A stretch of 64,000 bases of DNA, taken from NCBI RefSeq assembly GCF_027595985.1, contig NC_073305.1, positions 153,400,923-153,464,922 of the forward strand, written 5' to 3'. Position numbers and translations under genes: made by a program. Below the pieces are notes generated by a model that worked only from the letters and a program-made list of their open reading frames with translations, did not search any database and was not told where the DNA came from. This DNA is from Sorex araneus. Taxonomy: Eukaryota > Chordata > Mammalia > Eulipotyphla > Soricidae. Shown here one piece after another: positions 52,204-64,000 of this stretch (position 1 is its first letter; every line of letters starts with the position of its first letter).

Positions 52204-52368
52204 ATCCAGGGACATAGCTCAAAAGTCTGGAGTATATTGTTTGCAAGTAGGAGGCCCAGGTTCAATGCCATGGCTCAACCGCGTGGCTCCTCAAGCATTG
52301 CCAGGAGCAACCACTGAGCACCAAGCTGGAAGTAGTCCCTGAGCAATGCCAGGTGTAGCACTCAAACC
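52204..52368 (+). mobile_element. SOR-like SINE, diverged
   Basis: GGCCCAGGTTCAATGCCATG B box, CATTGCCAGGAGCAACCACT, GAGCAATGCCAGGTGTAGC. Confidence 0.6.
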
Positions 52369-52519
52369 AGAAGATAATGATAATGAACACATTTAAGTAT
52401 AGTATGTTTTGAAAAGGAAGATAATGCAGAAAAGGAGATAAAAGTGTGTTAGACTAAAGCATTTCAATGAAAAAAATTAACGATTTTAACAACAGGGGGC
52501 AACTAGAGACCCATACACA

Positions 52520-53820
52520 AAAAGATGAGTCTAGACATTTAACTCAACTCAATCATAGAAATTAGCTAAAAATGGATCAAAGAGTTGAATGTGAAAGCTA
52601 AAACTAGAAAACTGGCAAAAGTGTGAATTTCCCTGTAGGCGAGGCAAAGATATTTTAGATGTGACACTAAAATCATATGTGATAAGAAGAAAATATATAA
52701 ACTGCACTTCATTAAATTTAAAAAGCTTTACACTTTAAGACATGTTAAGCATATTAAAAAACTGAAGACAAGCCTTAGAAGAAAACATTTGTAGTTACAT
52801 ATCTGACTTAAGATTTTATACAGCTGAAACTAAAACTCATATGTAGGAAGTAATTTAATTCAAAATGAACCCCCTCAATTAACTTGATATTACACAAAGT
52901 ATATATATGAATGTCTTGAAAAAAGTTTAATAGTTTTCATAAAACATAAATTTCAACCGCAATAATATATAAATCCATTCTCAATAGAACTGCTATAATT
53001 TTAAAAAATAATGTATTATCAAGGACAAATCGGACACTGAATTACTAATAAGAATGTAAAATGGTGTACACAATTTAGAAAACAGTTTAGCAGTTTTTTT
53101 AAAAAAACTTAAACCCACAGGGCTGGAAAAATAGTAGGATGTTGCTTTGTGTACAGAAGACCTGAGTTTGATCTCCAGTTTCCCTTTGAGCACTGCCAGG
53201 AATGATCCCTGAGTGCAGAGTCAGGCATGAGTCCTGATCATTGTTGGGTGTGGCCCCAAAACAAACAAGTAAAAAACAAACCTTAAGCCTATAAGTTCAC
53301 TATATGATCCATAATTTTTATTCCAGGATATCCATTCAAAAGAAATTAACATATACTCACAAAAACTTGATGATTTATAAAAGCATTCTTCATTTTAAAA
53401 ATGAAAAATATTCAGTGCTAATTGATAAATGGAGAAAAATGTGAACTACACATACAAAAATTGTTTGGATGATAAAGTATGGACATATGCTATACTAGTA
53501 ATGGATATCAAATCTACTGACGAAGTAAAAGAAAATAGATGCAAAAGGAAACATATTGTATGATTATAACTATACAGAACATTCAGAAAATATAAAGCTA
53601 TAGACAGAAAAAAGATTCATGCTTCACTGGGGATAAGAACAGAAGGTGATGGCAAGTGGACACTAGGGATGTTTCTGTTACGATAGAAGTATTCCAAAAG
53701 TATATTATGAGAATGGTTATAACTGTATATTAAGTAAAACTAAATTGTAGACTTAAATAAATGTATGGTATACAAATTCTACCTCAATAAGTTTATTAAA
53801 ATAAAATGTCAGTAAGTATT
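52520..53820 (+). mobile_element. L1 ORF2 3' end and 3' UTR, old, broken
   Basis: AAATGGATCAAAGAGTTGAA then TTCATTAAATTTAAAAAGC and later CAGAACATTCAGAAAATA follow the order of the mammalian L1 ORF2 C-terminal region. Many stops; non-functional. A SOR SINE is nested at 53119-53272. Confidence 0.6.
53119..53272 (+). mobile_element. SOR-like SINE nested in L1
   Basis: AGGGCTGGAAAAATAGTAGG, GAGCACTGCCAGGAATGATC, TTGTTGGGTGTGGCCCCAAA. Confidence 0.65.
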
Positions 53821-54265
53821 TGTAATAAGCAACTATTTAGTTAAAAACAGGGTTTAAAAAATTTCTGGAAAGTATTTACTCTGAAAAGCATAAAGCAATT
53901 ACAGATTCATTTGAGATAATAAATATGTCTTCCATGATTTGAAAATAGGTCACAGAAATTAATCTCTAAAAAGAAGCTGTCAGGAATAAGAAAATTGACA
54001 GGGTCCAGAGCGATAGTCTATGATCCTATATTAAAGTCAGCCAAGGGATAGACTAACTAAAAGAATTCCTAATTTCTTATTCTACCCTTGGTTTCAGTAA
54101 TTGGAAACACTAAGACTCTTATATTATTAACATAGCACTACAGTTAACAAGAGTCAAATTAAAAGTAGAATAGTCATTTTATTTTAAATTTACCCATAAT
54201 CTACAAAAATGAGCCTGAGTTTCTATAAAACATTCTTCTAAATAAAAGTGATGTGTAAAATTTAA

Positions 54266-54436
54266 TTTTTTTTCTTTTGGGTCACACCCAGCAATGCACA
54301 GGGGTTATTCCTGGCTCTGCACTCAGGAATTACCCCCTGGCAGTGCTCATAAGACCATATGGGATGCTGAGAATCGAACCGGGGCCGGCCGCGTGCAAGG
54401 CAAACACCCTACCTGCTGTGCTATCACTCCAGCCCC
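54266..54436 (-). mobile_element. SOR SINE, full length, young, 18-bp target-site duplication
   Basis: Antisense: TTCTTTTGGGTCACACCCAG, complete body, CTGTGCTATCACTCCAGCCC. GTGATGTGTAAAATTTAA at 54248-54265 and 54437-54454 is exact. Confidence 0.95.
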
Positions 54437-54957
54437 GTGATGTGTAAAATTTAATAAAGTTTTATGAAAATATTTTCTTTGACCTGTGGGAAGGCAGTGA
54501 CTACAGACACAAACCAACATAGCAGTTTCTAATTATACATTTAAATATGATAATGAATTGTGCTGTTATTTTACTATTGTTCAAGGCTCTTGGCTTATGT
54601 AATACCAAGAACAGTTAGTTTGGGAAGGAATAAAAAAACAGTAAATTTTATTAACCACTTACAACTGTGATTAATTGAGACAAATTGGAACTAACTGGAC
54701 TAGTCAGTAGAGAAACATAGAATAGCTACATTTTAAATTTAAGTATTTTGAGCTCACTCATGCTGAATATAAATGGCCCTCTTAAGTAAAATGTATAAGT
54801 ATAAACTGGAAAATGTCAGGATAAAGTTAAATATCTTCAAATCTCATCCTCAAATATCAGTTATAAGCTGAATATAGAACAGTTTAGCTGACCCTACAGT
54901 ATAAAATGGGAATTAGAACAGATATCGTTTAAGGTGTTACACTTTTGTTAAAAACCA

Positions 54958-55033
54958 ATCTTTAATATAGAAATGATCTTAAATCTTCAATATAGAAATG
55001 ATCTTTAAAATCTTCAATATAGAAATGATCTTT
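54958..55033. repeat. Three-copy tandem repeat, ~27-bp unit
   Basis: AATATAGAAATGATCTT occurs three times in a row with small indels between. Confidence 0.9.
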
Positions 55034-55349
55034 TATCTAGAAAACAAGTACTAAGATATGGTAAAATTGCATGTTATAGTTACTCAAATTCAACAAGTAC
55101 TGGAAGATAAAGTAAATTATAAAACTTTAGTTAAAGATAAGCCTTTTGATAACAATCTTTTTAAAACTTCCTACTCTAGTCCAAATAGATAGTTTTTTTA
55201 TGTTGAACAGTTTCTCTGTGAAAAATATATATACATGCATATATATTTTCATTAAAGATATATATGTATCCATATGTACATATAGATATAGTTCTTAAAT
55301 TCAGATAGTACTGAGTTTAATTATGGACTCAAAAAATTCTGAAGGCATT

Positions 55350-55520
55350 TTTTTTTTTTGCCTTTTTTGGGTCAAACCCAGTGATGCTCAGGGGTTACTC
55401 CTGGCTCTGCACTCAGGAACTACTCCTGGCGGTTCTTCAGGGACCATATGGGATGCTGGGGATTAGAATTCAGGTTGACGGCATGCAAGGCCCTACCCAC
55501 TGTACTATTACTCTGGCTCT
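55350..55520 (-). mobile_element. SOR SINE
   Basis: Antisense: T-run, TTTTTTGGGTCAAACCCAGT, TTACTCCTGGCTCTGCACTC, CTGTACTATTACTCTGGCTC. Confidence 0.85.
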
Positions 55521-55534
55521 GAAGTATGTTTTTT

Positions 55535-56165
55535 ATTTCAATTTTGTCACTGTGAAATTATAAAGTTATTCATGATTGGGCTTCAGGCACACAATATTTT
55601 GACACTGATCCCTTCACCAGTGTCCACATCCCTCCACCAATGCTGCCCCTGCCCCATGTGCTTCCCACCCTGCTTTTATGAATGCGCTTTTTAATATGCA
55701 TTTTTTGCAGTGTGATTTACACTACAGGGATGATAGAGTTTCATACACAACACTTCAACATCATTCAGCTCCACCTCCTGCTCTCAACCCAACGCTTCCC
55801 TCAACCATGGACATTGCCCCTGCCCCGTCTTTTCTCCCAGCCCCCTCAAGTGGCATGTTCCCTACTAAATAACCAGTTCTCATGTTCTTTGTTTCTATTG
55901 CCTTTGGGCATTCATATTCCACCATTATGTTTCTTTATGTTCCTCATATGAGATAGACGATTCTGCGTGGGTCTCTCACCCTCTGATGAACCCCAGTCAG
56001 CATGAAAATCTATCCAGATCCTTCCAGATAACAGCAAATGTCATGATTTTATCTTTCTTATGGACAAATAATATCCCATCATTGTGTCTATGTACCATAG
56101 TGTCCTTATTCAGTCATCTATTCTTGGACAGTTGAGTTGTTTCCCAAATCTAAACTATCTTGCAC
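55535..56165 (-). mobile_element. L1 3' end, old
   Basis: Antisense: CACTGTGAAATTATAAAG, CCACCAATGCTGCCCCTG, TTGTGTCTATGTACCATAG, CAGTCATCTATTCTTGGAC. Confidence 0.65.
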
Positions 56166-56649
56166 TTGAAACACAATACCCATCCTCTCTCTATTAAGGT
56201 GTTTCTCTTTAAGAGAATATTAATAATGCAGTAAAGTAGGAGAAAGAGATTTATGAAGACATTCAGCTCTGTTAATGAACACAAGGTAGATATTGAAGCA
56301 GTATTTTCTGTACTTCCCCAAAGCCTTTGAAACTATGGGTTAAGGAATATTGAAGCACTTATGGCCAAGGACTCGTGTAAAAGACAGTTTTATGAAGTAA
56401 AATGGATATATGGGTGGGGGGTGGGCATCAGAATAACAGATATTCATGGAGAAAAAGAAAAGGCAATCATTTTTTAAAGGTCTGTATGAAAGAATTAGTG
56501 TCTTACTCAATTTTTTTGAGAAATCGACATATTGATTTCTATAGAGGATGGATGATATGATATTCCCACCAACACTGAAAGGGACGATCCCAACTCTAAA
56601 CATCTACAAAAATATTACAATTCAAAATACAAAAATATTAATTTGAAAA

Positions 56650-57215
56650 GATATGTGCATACCTATGTTCACCGGAGCTCTTAGTACAATAACCAGGACA
56701 ACAAATGAATGGGCAAAGAAGTTGTATTAAGTACATATACACATTGGAATACTATAGAGTTACGAGATGAAATAAATATTCAAGGAAATTTGGATAGAAT
56801 TGGAGGGTATCATGCTAAGCAAAGAAACCAGAAGCAGAATAGATGCAGGGTGATCTCCCTCATCTGTGGTATATACTGAAAAAAAATCAAGGGTATGAAC
56901 AATATCAAATGATAATAAACCTTGGAAATTAGATGACAGACCTAAAAGTACCAGGTTAGGGGGAGGGGTGATGATCATGAATAAACTGACTGAAACAGGT
57001 TGATGACATGGCTTGTGCTTAGGGAGGTAACAGTATGCACCCAACCCATAACTGTCAATCAACAAAGAATGGGAGGGTGAGTGGTGGTGAGGAAGTCTGA
57101 ACAGACAGGAGGTGACACAGAGATGGACATGGGCACTATGTCAATACCACAACTTGAACACTATTGTAACCCTACTACCTACACTATAATACTCATAAAA
57201 TATTTTTAAGGACCC
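56650..57215 (+). mobile_element. L1 3' region, old
   Basis: CACATTGGAATACTATAGAG, GGAGGGTATCATGCTAAGC and CCCTCATCTGTGGTATATAC, then a 3' UTR ending near CTCATAAAATATTTTTAAG. Confidence 0.65.
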
Positions 57216-58167
57216 CAGCAGAAAATTTCAAGTCCAGGACTTAAAAGTTATTTTTAGGAGTTAAGTCAGTGATTCTAGCACTTTATGATAACAAAAGCAT
57301 AGATGTGAACAAAAATGATTAGTTTATAAAGCACTGTCCATCTCAAGATGTCCTCGAGTAGCAATAAGAGAAGAAAAATACTTTCTATGTAGAGGTGATC
57401 AAATTGAAATTGAAATAACACACCTGCTTATTCTAAAAGAGGAGACAGGATCCATAAATCTACTTAAAAATATTTTTCTAGACCTGTGTTTATAGGATAT
57501 GTTTGTAAGAGGAAACAGATATGTACTATTTGGACGGATAGGAAAAGGTAGGAAATCTTTGGACATTTCCCCTCAGTGTTTGCTCAGAGCATTGCCAATG
57601 TACCTGCTAGAAGAACAGCACTTAGGGATTTTCAAAATATTGTGATGCCTGGAGACAGCATTTATTTGTGGATCATGGAAAAGAAGAATTGGGAGTTACG
57701 GCCACATTCCTGTGGCAGAGCACTGTGACACTGCTGGGTAGAAATCCTGGCCTTGGTATCAAGTGACTGGTATGGAATCAGCTTGCTTTCAACAGAGCTG
57801 CTGTTGAGCTATTGGAATATTCATATATAAAATGAAACTCCTAACAACACAGAACACATTATATACATTATATACTTGCTAACATCACAAAGTGTCTAAC
57901 ACAGTTGGCTAAACTCTGGCATTAGCCACTGAGTCCCTGCAACTCCAGGGTCATCTCCCTCCAGTCCTCCAAATTTCTGAAACAACTAACCCCATACTTA
58001 AAGATCTAAAGCAAATTCATCTGGATGGTCTTTCGGTGTGTCAAGACATTGTAGTCTTTGCTCACTTTTTTAAACCTGCAATTTGCATTTTTCTCATCAA
58101 AAGTTCACAGAAGCTAAACCACAGTGGTGGTGCATCCTGGGTGGGTCAGAGTCATGTTATCACTCCT

Positions 58168-58213
58168 GAATTTATGTCCACAGGCCTCTTCCCTGGAAGG
58201 CTATGGGATCAAG
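58168..58213. repeat. 46-bp direct repeat, copy 1
   Basis: Exact match to 58674-58719; starts GAATTTATGTCCACAGGCC and ends TATGGGATCAAG. Confidence 0.95.
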
Positions 58214-58389
58214 TGTTGCTTCTCTGTAGTAATAAGAATGTGAGAGAAGTGAGCCCTAAGGACCAAGCATTTCTAAGAGATCCAAAGTCTCATAAGAACA
58301 AAAACTGTGGAAGCAAGGTGAGGTGGGGGTCTATGTACCAGCTTTAATTGGTTTGTATTGCATGGAGCTCTGTAAAGAGCCTGGTGCTG

Positions 58390-58672
58390 AGGCATGTTCC
58401 ATGCTCTGACTGAAAAAGTGGAACTGAATGGGAGATGTGTGCTGACAGTAGATGAAGGACCAAACAGGATAGCCGCTCAGTATCTATACTGTAAACCACA
58501 ATGCCCAAAAGTAGAGAGAGAGAATGCCATAGAGGCAGGGGAAGGATTGAGATGGGGGGAGTACTGGGGACATTGGAGGTGGAAAATGTGCACTGGTGGA
58601 CGGATGGGTGTTCCATCATTGTATGACTGAAACTCAAACATGAAAGCTTTGTAACTATCTTGGTGATTCAAT
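58390..58672 (+). mobile_element. L1 3' end without A-tail
   Basis: GGGAGATGTGTGCTGACAG, AGTATCTATACTGTAAACC, GTGCACTGGTGGACGGATGG, ending TTGGTGATTCAATT directly at the second copy of the 46-bp repeat. Confidence 0.7.
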
Positions 58673-58673
58673 T

Positions 58674-58893
<220 letters not shown>

Positions 58894-59016
58894 AAAACCA
58901 AAAAACAAACAAACAAAAATACTATAGAAAAACAACTTCCCTCCCTCTTGCAAAGTCTTTTATTTATGTGAGAAAATAACCAGGGACCAGGGGAATAATC
59001 TAATGGTGTGACACTG

Positions 59017-59017
<1 letters not shown>

Positions 59018-59068
<51 letters not shown>

Positions 59069-59112
59069 GTGTATGTGTGTATATATACATACACATATAT
59101 GTACGTACATAT
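59018..59112. repeat. (CT)n(AT)n compound microsatellite
   Basis: CT run to ~59038, then AT and TATATGTG/TACATA variants. Confidence 0.9.
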
Positions 59113-59244
59113 GCTCAACAAATGTTTTTCTAAAAGTTTACTAAATTAAAGTCAGATCATAGCATCGTGGAAAAGACTGAAACAGAGAAAATATTATTAT
59201 CTCTAACTGCAAAGCCTCCTTCAAACAATTAAGAGTAGCCAAGT

Positions 59245-59400
59245 GGAAGAGAGAAATAGTGCAACACGTAACTGTCAAGTACATGGCCAACTCAGGTTCA
59301 ATCCCTGGTACCTCCTATGGTCCCTGAGCCTACCAGGAAAGATTCCTGGGTGCAGAGCCAGGAATAAGCCCTGAGCACAGCTAGGTGTATTCCAAAAATA
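59245..59400 (+). mobile_element. SOR-like SINE
   Basis: CTCAGGTTCAATCCCTGGTA B box, GGTGCAGAGCCAGGAATAAG, GCACAGCTAGGTGTATTCC. Confidence 0.65.
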
Positions 59401-59645
59401 AAAACACAAATAAAAAGACGAATAACCAAGGCAGAGAAGAGTGAGACAAAGGCATAGTTAATTGTTGCCCCAAAATGTAAGGGGACCTTTGGCAGAGTTA
59501 GGTCAGAATTCCTTACTCACATCTACAGAAAGGCCCCAAGACAACAAAAGCAACTTTGCTAAAGGAAGTGGTTCTCTCCCTCTGGAGAGGCATGTGCTCT
59601 CTCGTGATTATGTTAACCTCTCTCTTCACATACCTGAATAAAACT

Positions 59646-59649
<4 letters not shown>

Positions 59650-59692
<43 letters not shown>
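59650..59692. repeat. (CA)n microsatellite
   Basis: About 21 CA units. Confidence 0.95.
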
Positions 59693-59695
<3 letters not shown>

Positions 59696-60086
59696 CTTAG
59701 TGGAAATTGGTTCTATATGAAGGATTTGGGGAGAAGAATCATCTCAAGCAGTGCTCAGGAGACCCCAGGGCTAGCTGGGGTTAGAAGGCTGAACTCTAGG
59801 GCATGAGGAGTGCTCCTTAGCCCTGCAGTTCTGAGGACCACCAGGAGCACCCCTTCTCACCCCACCATCCCCCAATCAGCCCTAAGAGTCACACTTGGAG
59901 GTGCTTGGGGGTCTACCGGACTACAGATGTTACTGGAGGCACAGAGAGGAAACATGTGCTGCTGGGATGGAACTGCAATGCTATTTTCTTGGCATATGAT
60001 GGTTACTTCCACCACACATACAAAAGCCAAAGTGACCACAAAAAAAATTTTATTATGCACTTGGGAGCATGAATATTTTTAACTTG

Positions 60087-60270
60087 AAGGACCAGATCGA
60101 TTTTACAGCAGGTCGGATGCTAGCCTTGCATGAGGCTAACCTGGGATAGACCCCTGGCATTCTATATGGTCCCCTGAGCACTGGCAGAAATAATCACTGC
60201 CAGGAGTAATTCCTGAATGCAGAATCAGGAGTAACCCCTGAGCACCATCAAGTGTGGCCCAAAAATGAAA
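60087..60270 (+). mobile_element. SOR-like SINE
   Basis: TCTATATGGTCCCCTGAGCA, CAGGAGTAATTCCTGAATGC, CATCAAGTGTGGCCCAAAAA. Confidence 0.7.
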
Positions 60271-60374
60271 AAGAAGGAAAAAGAATATTTCCCCTCCCGC
60301 CCCAAAAAATTTAAACTTGAAAAAAATCATGACATAATTTTAGGAAAATGAAAATAAGTTAATTTGTTGTTGTT

Positions 60375-60547
60375 GTTTTGGGGTCATACACGATGGTGTT
60401 CAGGGTTTAATTCTGGCTCTAAACTCAGAGATCACTCCTAAAAGGGCTTATGGGACCATACAGGTGGGGTGGGGGGAGCTCAGATCAAACCCAGGTTGGC
60501 CACATGCAAAGCAAACATCCTGTCCACTATACTATCTCTCTGGCACC
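60375..60547 (-). mobile_element. SOR-like SINE
   Basis: Antisense: TTTTGGGGTCATACACGATG, AACCCAGGTTGGCCACATGC, TATACTATCTCTCTGGCACC. Confidence 0.65.
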
Positions 60548-61003
60548 GAAAATAAGCTAAATTTTAGTAATAGCAAAAATACCAATATTTAAAAGATTAA
60601 AGGATGGCTGGGATGCATGACTTCATTGCCACACCCAGTGTGGGGCTGGCAGCCTTCCAAGGTATATTTAACCTCCAGAGACCAGAGCAGTTAAAGAACT
60701 CACCTCAGAGATGTTCTGGGCAAAACAGAATGTTATGGTACCATCATTCGGTATCCTAGTTTACTTATTATTAGAGAAGAACATGAATTCTCTGACTACT
60801 GTGAGATCCCTGGGATCTCCCAGGATGGGGACCTAAGAGGACGTTTGAAGTGTGCCCCTAGTGATTCAGAGGGCACTGACTCCCAGCCAGCCAACAAGCT
60901 TCAGTTCTGATTCCTACACCAAGTCGGACCCGGAATGCTATGTCCTAGAAACAACCAAAATGTCTATCTTTAGGTTTACTTATTGTAGTTAAAACCCTTC
61001 AGA

Positions 61004-61838
61004 CAGAGATATAACCATGCCACCGGACTCCGCACCTCAGGAGGGGGCACGTGAGAGCCCTCCCTGCCCCAAGGGACCCAGCTCTGGCAGCCAAAAAACT
61101 CCACAACCCAAATGCTGCCACGCTCAAGGCCACTTCCCACATGCTCAGGTGGAGCCTCACACATGAGTAAACATATTCCTGGACTTTGCAGCCGCTTTCA
61201 CAGCCACACGACACATCATAAGACACTCCCTACCCATTCTCAATAATTACCACACCACATTTGATGGGGTTCAGATAGTAGGCAACAAATCGTAGAAGGA
61301 AATATATATATGTATATATACATATTTTCAGATATATAAACCAAAGCTCACATCACCCAAACTTTAACAACATGTTAGTGATACCCTATAGGATGTCTTG
61401 ATGGCTCTTGCCAAAATAGAACAATCTTGGGGCTGGACCAATAGCACAGAGGGTAGGGCATTTGCCTTGCACATGGCCGACCCGGGTTCAATTCCCAGCA
61501 TCCCATATGGTCCCCTGAGCACTGTCGGGAGTAATTCCTGAGTGCAGAGCCAGGAGTAACCCCTGTGCATCGCCGGGTGTGACCCAAAAAGCAAAAAAAA
61601 AGAACAATCTTCACACTGTTTCCTATATGAACAATGTTTTGTAAGCATGTTCAACAGTTCATAACAGACAATATAAAATACATTATTCCAGTTGTGTTTT
61701 GGGACAGGGATTAGGGCTTGGGATAGAAAAATCCCGGATTTGGTGGTGGGAAGGTGTAATGGTGGTGGGATGGGTGTTTGAATATTAAATGTAATCAAAT
61801 ATTGTGAACTAACTTATAAAATAAAAAAAAAATTAAAA
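61004..61838 (+). mobile_element. Unrecognised retroposon family, copy 2
   Basis: Near-identical flanks AAAACCCTTCAGA (60991-61003) and AAAACCTTCAGA (61839-61850). C/G-rich 5' part (CCGGACTCCGCACCTCAGG), AT-rich middle with AACAACATGTTAGTGATACC, then GATGGGTGTTTGAATATTAA and AATATTGTGAACTAACTTAT. Interrupted by the SOR SINE at 61436-61604. Collinear with 20770-21663 but lacking part of its 5' half. Confidence 0.65.
61436..61604 (+). mobile_element. SOR SINE, full length, young, nested
   Basis: GGGGCTGGACCAATAGCACA head, B box GGGTTCAATTCCC, ending GTGTGACCCAAAAAGC plus A-tail. AGAACAATCTT on both sides. Nested in the 61004-61838 element, so it is younger. Confidence 0.92.
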
Positions 61839-62539
61839 AAAACCTTCAGAGAGTACTTGGTGAGTGCAGACTCCATTTCTCTGTTATTTACATCTTAATA
61901 TTCTCTATGATGCCCATTTGGCCTCAAGGCAATAGGTAACACATTACTGTTTAATAGAAACCTTTTGATTGAATGAAAAATAACAATGAAGTGGAACAGC
62001 ATTCCAGTCTACGAATAATAAGGAAAAATAAATGACAAAGTAGAAAATGACATCTTTATAGGAACCTCTGAATACATTCATCAGAACTTCTGCATTTGCA
62101 ATTAAGCATCTGGGGCTTCTACACATCAAGATATATGCTCAAGGTCACAGGGAATGAAGGTGAGTCTTCAAAGCAAGCATGCACTTTCTAATAAACCACA
62201 CTCCAATCAATTGCAAATGAAAGAAGCAATATTTTCTGAAAATTTTATATTCCTAGCATATAGATGAGAGGTTTAGAATGCTCAGTCACCTGTCCCTCCC
62301 CTCTTGTCAACATTTTGCAATATAGTTAGTTCTTCCTTCACTTATTCTTTGTAAGTTATTCAAAATGGCAACTCTACAGGAGACAATACGGAAACCAATT
62401 TCACAACAGGCTCACTGGTAGAAATAAGAGGTAAGTACCTAGAGCATATTTCTGATCACAAAAATATTACTACATTTCTAAATAAGACCCCAAGCACTGT
62501 TTGTAATCTTAAATAGTAGTTTGGGTTCGTCCATCTATT

Positions 62540-62715
62540 TTTTTTTTTTTTGCCTTTTGGGTCACACCCGGTGATGCACAGGGGTTACTCCTGGCTCTGC
62601 ACTCAGGAATTACCCCTGGCCGTGCTCAGGGGACCATATGGGATGCTGGGAATTGAACCCGGGTCGGCCGCGTGCAAGGCAAATGCCCTACCCGCTGTGC
62701 TATCGCTCCAGCCCC
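62540..62715 (-). mobile_element. SOR SINE, full length, young
   Basis: Antisense: T12, GCCTTTTGGGTCACACCCGG, complete body, CGCTGTGCTATCGCTCCAGC. TCGTCCATCTATTTTT repeated on both sides. Confidence 0.94.
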
Positions 62716-62831
62716 TCGTCCATCTATTTTTGCACTCATTTTCCTTCCTACTTGTTCCAGTAAAGCCTCAAGAGGGGCCATCCCAAACATCTTGGAGTAC
62801 AAGGTAGAAGCCACTACTGGAATGGGTACAA

Positions 62832-62832
62832 T

Positions 62833-62865
<33 letters not shown>

Positions 62866-62886
62866 ACGCACACGCACGCACGCACA
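62832..62886. repeat. (CA)n microsatellite with CG interruptions
   Basis: CA run grading into ACACGC and GCACGCAC units. Confidence 0.95.
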
Positions 62887-63364
62887 CCTACTCACTCAGA
62901 GACAATTCAGAAAGGCACAATGTTTTGGATATGGAAGGAAACCCAGGTGTCTGGAGAAAACCCACACAGACATGAGTAGACTGTGCCTTACGTAGAGAGG
63001 CTCCATCTGGAAACTACTTCCCTTCTCATCAGCATTATAACCCAATGACTATGAACAAAACCATTGAGGAACTGCTGTACTAAGACTGACTTTCTCCATC
63101 ATTGTTTCAGAACACTCGTATCGAACTCAAGTTGCCTCCATAATCCCATCATTGCTAGATGGGTGTCTAGCAATGGTTTCCCACCATTGCTAGGGGTTCT
63201 TTCAGCATTTTGTATTCCTGTCTTAATGGCTACTAAACTTAGAGGCATTCCCTAACAGTTATATATCCCTTGGGACTTTTCTCTTCCCACAATTGTCATT
63301 TAACCAAATTTTTAAATCTTTTTTTTTCATAGCTAATGATTTACTGTGATTCATTCCAAATACC

Positions 63365-63525
63365 TTTTTGGGTTGCATTTGGTCTGGGGGATGATGATAC
63401 CTAATGGAGCAAGGGGCTATTCCTGGCTCAGGGGTTGCTCCCACTGCTGTCCTGGTGACCATGCAGTACCCCATTCCCCCACCCCACCAGACCCCAATGC
63501 AAAGCAGGTGCTCAGACCAATGAGT
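63365..63525 (-). mobile_element. SOR-like SINE remnant
   Basis: Antisense: TTTTTGGGTTGCATTTGG, GCTATTCCTGGCTCAGG; the head is decayed. Confidence 0.35.
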
Positions 63526-63713
63526 TCCCACTTCAGATCTTACATGCCTTTTTAATTAAGGGGTTGAAAAGATAATTCAGAGAAGTATACAGTTCTTTAA
63601 TAACTAAGTAGGCACCACATTTCCATGAAGATGTTTAAACACAGGTAAGCTACCCATCTCTTAGAGCAGATAAGCAAGCAAAGTTCAGTCTAGTCTCAGA
63701 AACTCTGTATGGG

Positions 63714-63885
63714 GCTGGAGCAATAGCACAGCGGGTAGGGTGTTTGCCTTGCACGCGGCCGACCCAGGTTCTATTCCCAACATTCCATATGGTCCCCTGA
63801 GCACCGCCAGGAGTAACTCCTGAGTGCAGAGCCAGAAATAACCCCTGTGCATCACCAGGTGTGACCCAAAAAGCAAAAAATAAAT
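63714..63885 (+). mobile_element. SOR SINE, full length, young
   Basis: GGGGCTGGAGCAATAGCACA head, CCCAGGTTCTATTCCC B box (one change), GTGTGACCCAAAAAGC end. AGAAACT near both ends is a probable duplication. Confidence 0.9.
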
Positions 63886-64000
63886 GAAAAAGAAACTGTT
63901 CAACTGGCAATCCAGGGCTGGAGACTTAGCTCCCTGAAACAGTTTAATCAACAAATGCAATAAACATTTTAACATACATTGGTTAAACAATTTCTAGAAA

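Noticed and set aside
61364..61798. 144-codon minus-strand frame, and similar ones at 43051-43413 and 63650-63990
   Set aside because: They are translations of SOR SINEs, recognisable by the recurring GYSWLCTQELLLAVLRGPYG-type peptide.

Overview
The window reads as shrew-like mammalian nuclear DNA. It is AT-rich, has split genes with GT-AG introns, and is full of retroposons. The commonest repeat is a ~175-bp SINE with a tRNA-like head (A box, and a near-perfect B box GGTTCGATTCC) and a body ending GTGTGACCCAAAAAGC plus an A-tail. I recognise this from memory as the SOR SINE of shrews (Soricidae). The species itself (e.g. Sorex) is inference.

Two genes lie on the minus strand, so transcription runs from high to low coordinates. 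MTCL3 (formerly SOGA3) contributes its last three coding exons: 38043-38114, 33757-34935 and 32160-32270. Together they encode 453 residues of coiled coil ending in a very hydrophobic C-terminal tail; the N-terminal exon(s) lie beyond 64000. About 23 kb downstream, KIAA0408 begins at an ATG at 8519 and continues through exons 8385-8519, 3077-3430 and 2359-2438 and into an exon cut by the window edge (1-69). All reading frames join without error. The order and orientation match the human 6q22.33 neighbourhood as I recall it, where MTCL3-KIAA0408 readthrough transcripts are known.

The MTCL3 terminal exon carries a strong splice donor (31968/31967) 192 nt after the stop codon, with an AATAAA 22-28 nt beyond it. 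The sequence therefore shows a plausible switch between ending the MTCL3 mRNA and splicing on into KIAA0408. A CpG-containing segment near 15.0 kb with a palindromic CRE (TGACGTCA) is a candidate separate KIAA0408 promoter.

Region by region: 1-8.6 kb is KIAA0408 exons and repeat-rich introns. 8.6-31.9 kb is the intergenic or readthrough intron, with SINEs, L1 3' ends and the candidate promoter. 31.9-38.1 kb holds the MTCL3 3' exons, including a GC-rich 1.18-kb coding exon in AT-rich surroundings. 38.1-64 kb is a long MTCL3 intron with young SINEs, L1 pieces, microsatellites and several local duplications. The most unusual material is in the repeats: a candidate retroposon family with two target-site-flanked copies (20.8 and 61.0 kb), a second SOR-headed SINE with a non-A tail, tailless SINE copies, a twin-primed L1, a 17-bp perfect hairpin and a templated-looking duplication. 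I see no operon, CRISPR, phage or other prokaryote-type system.
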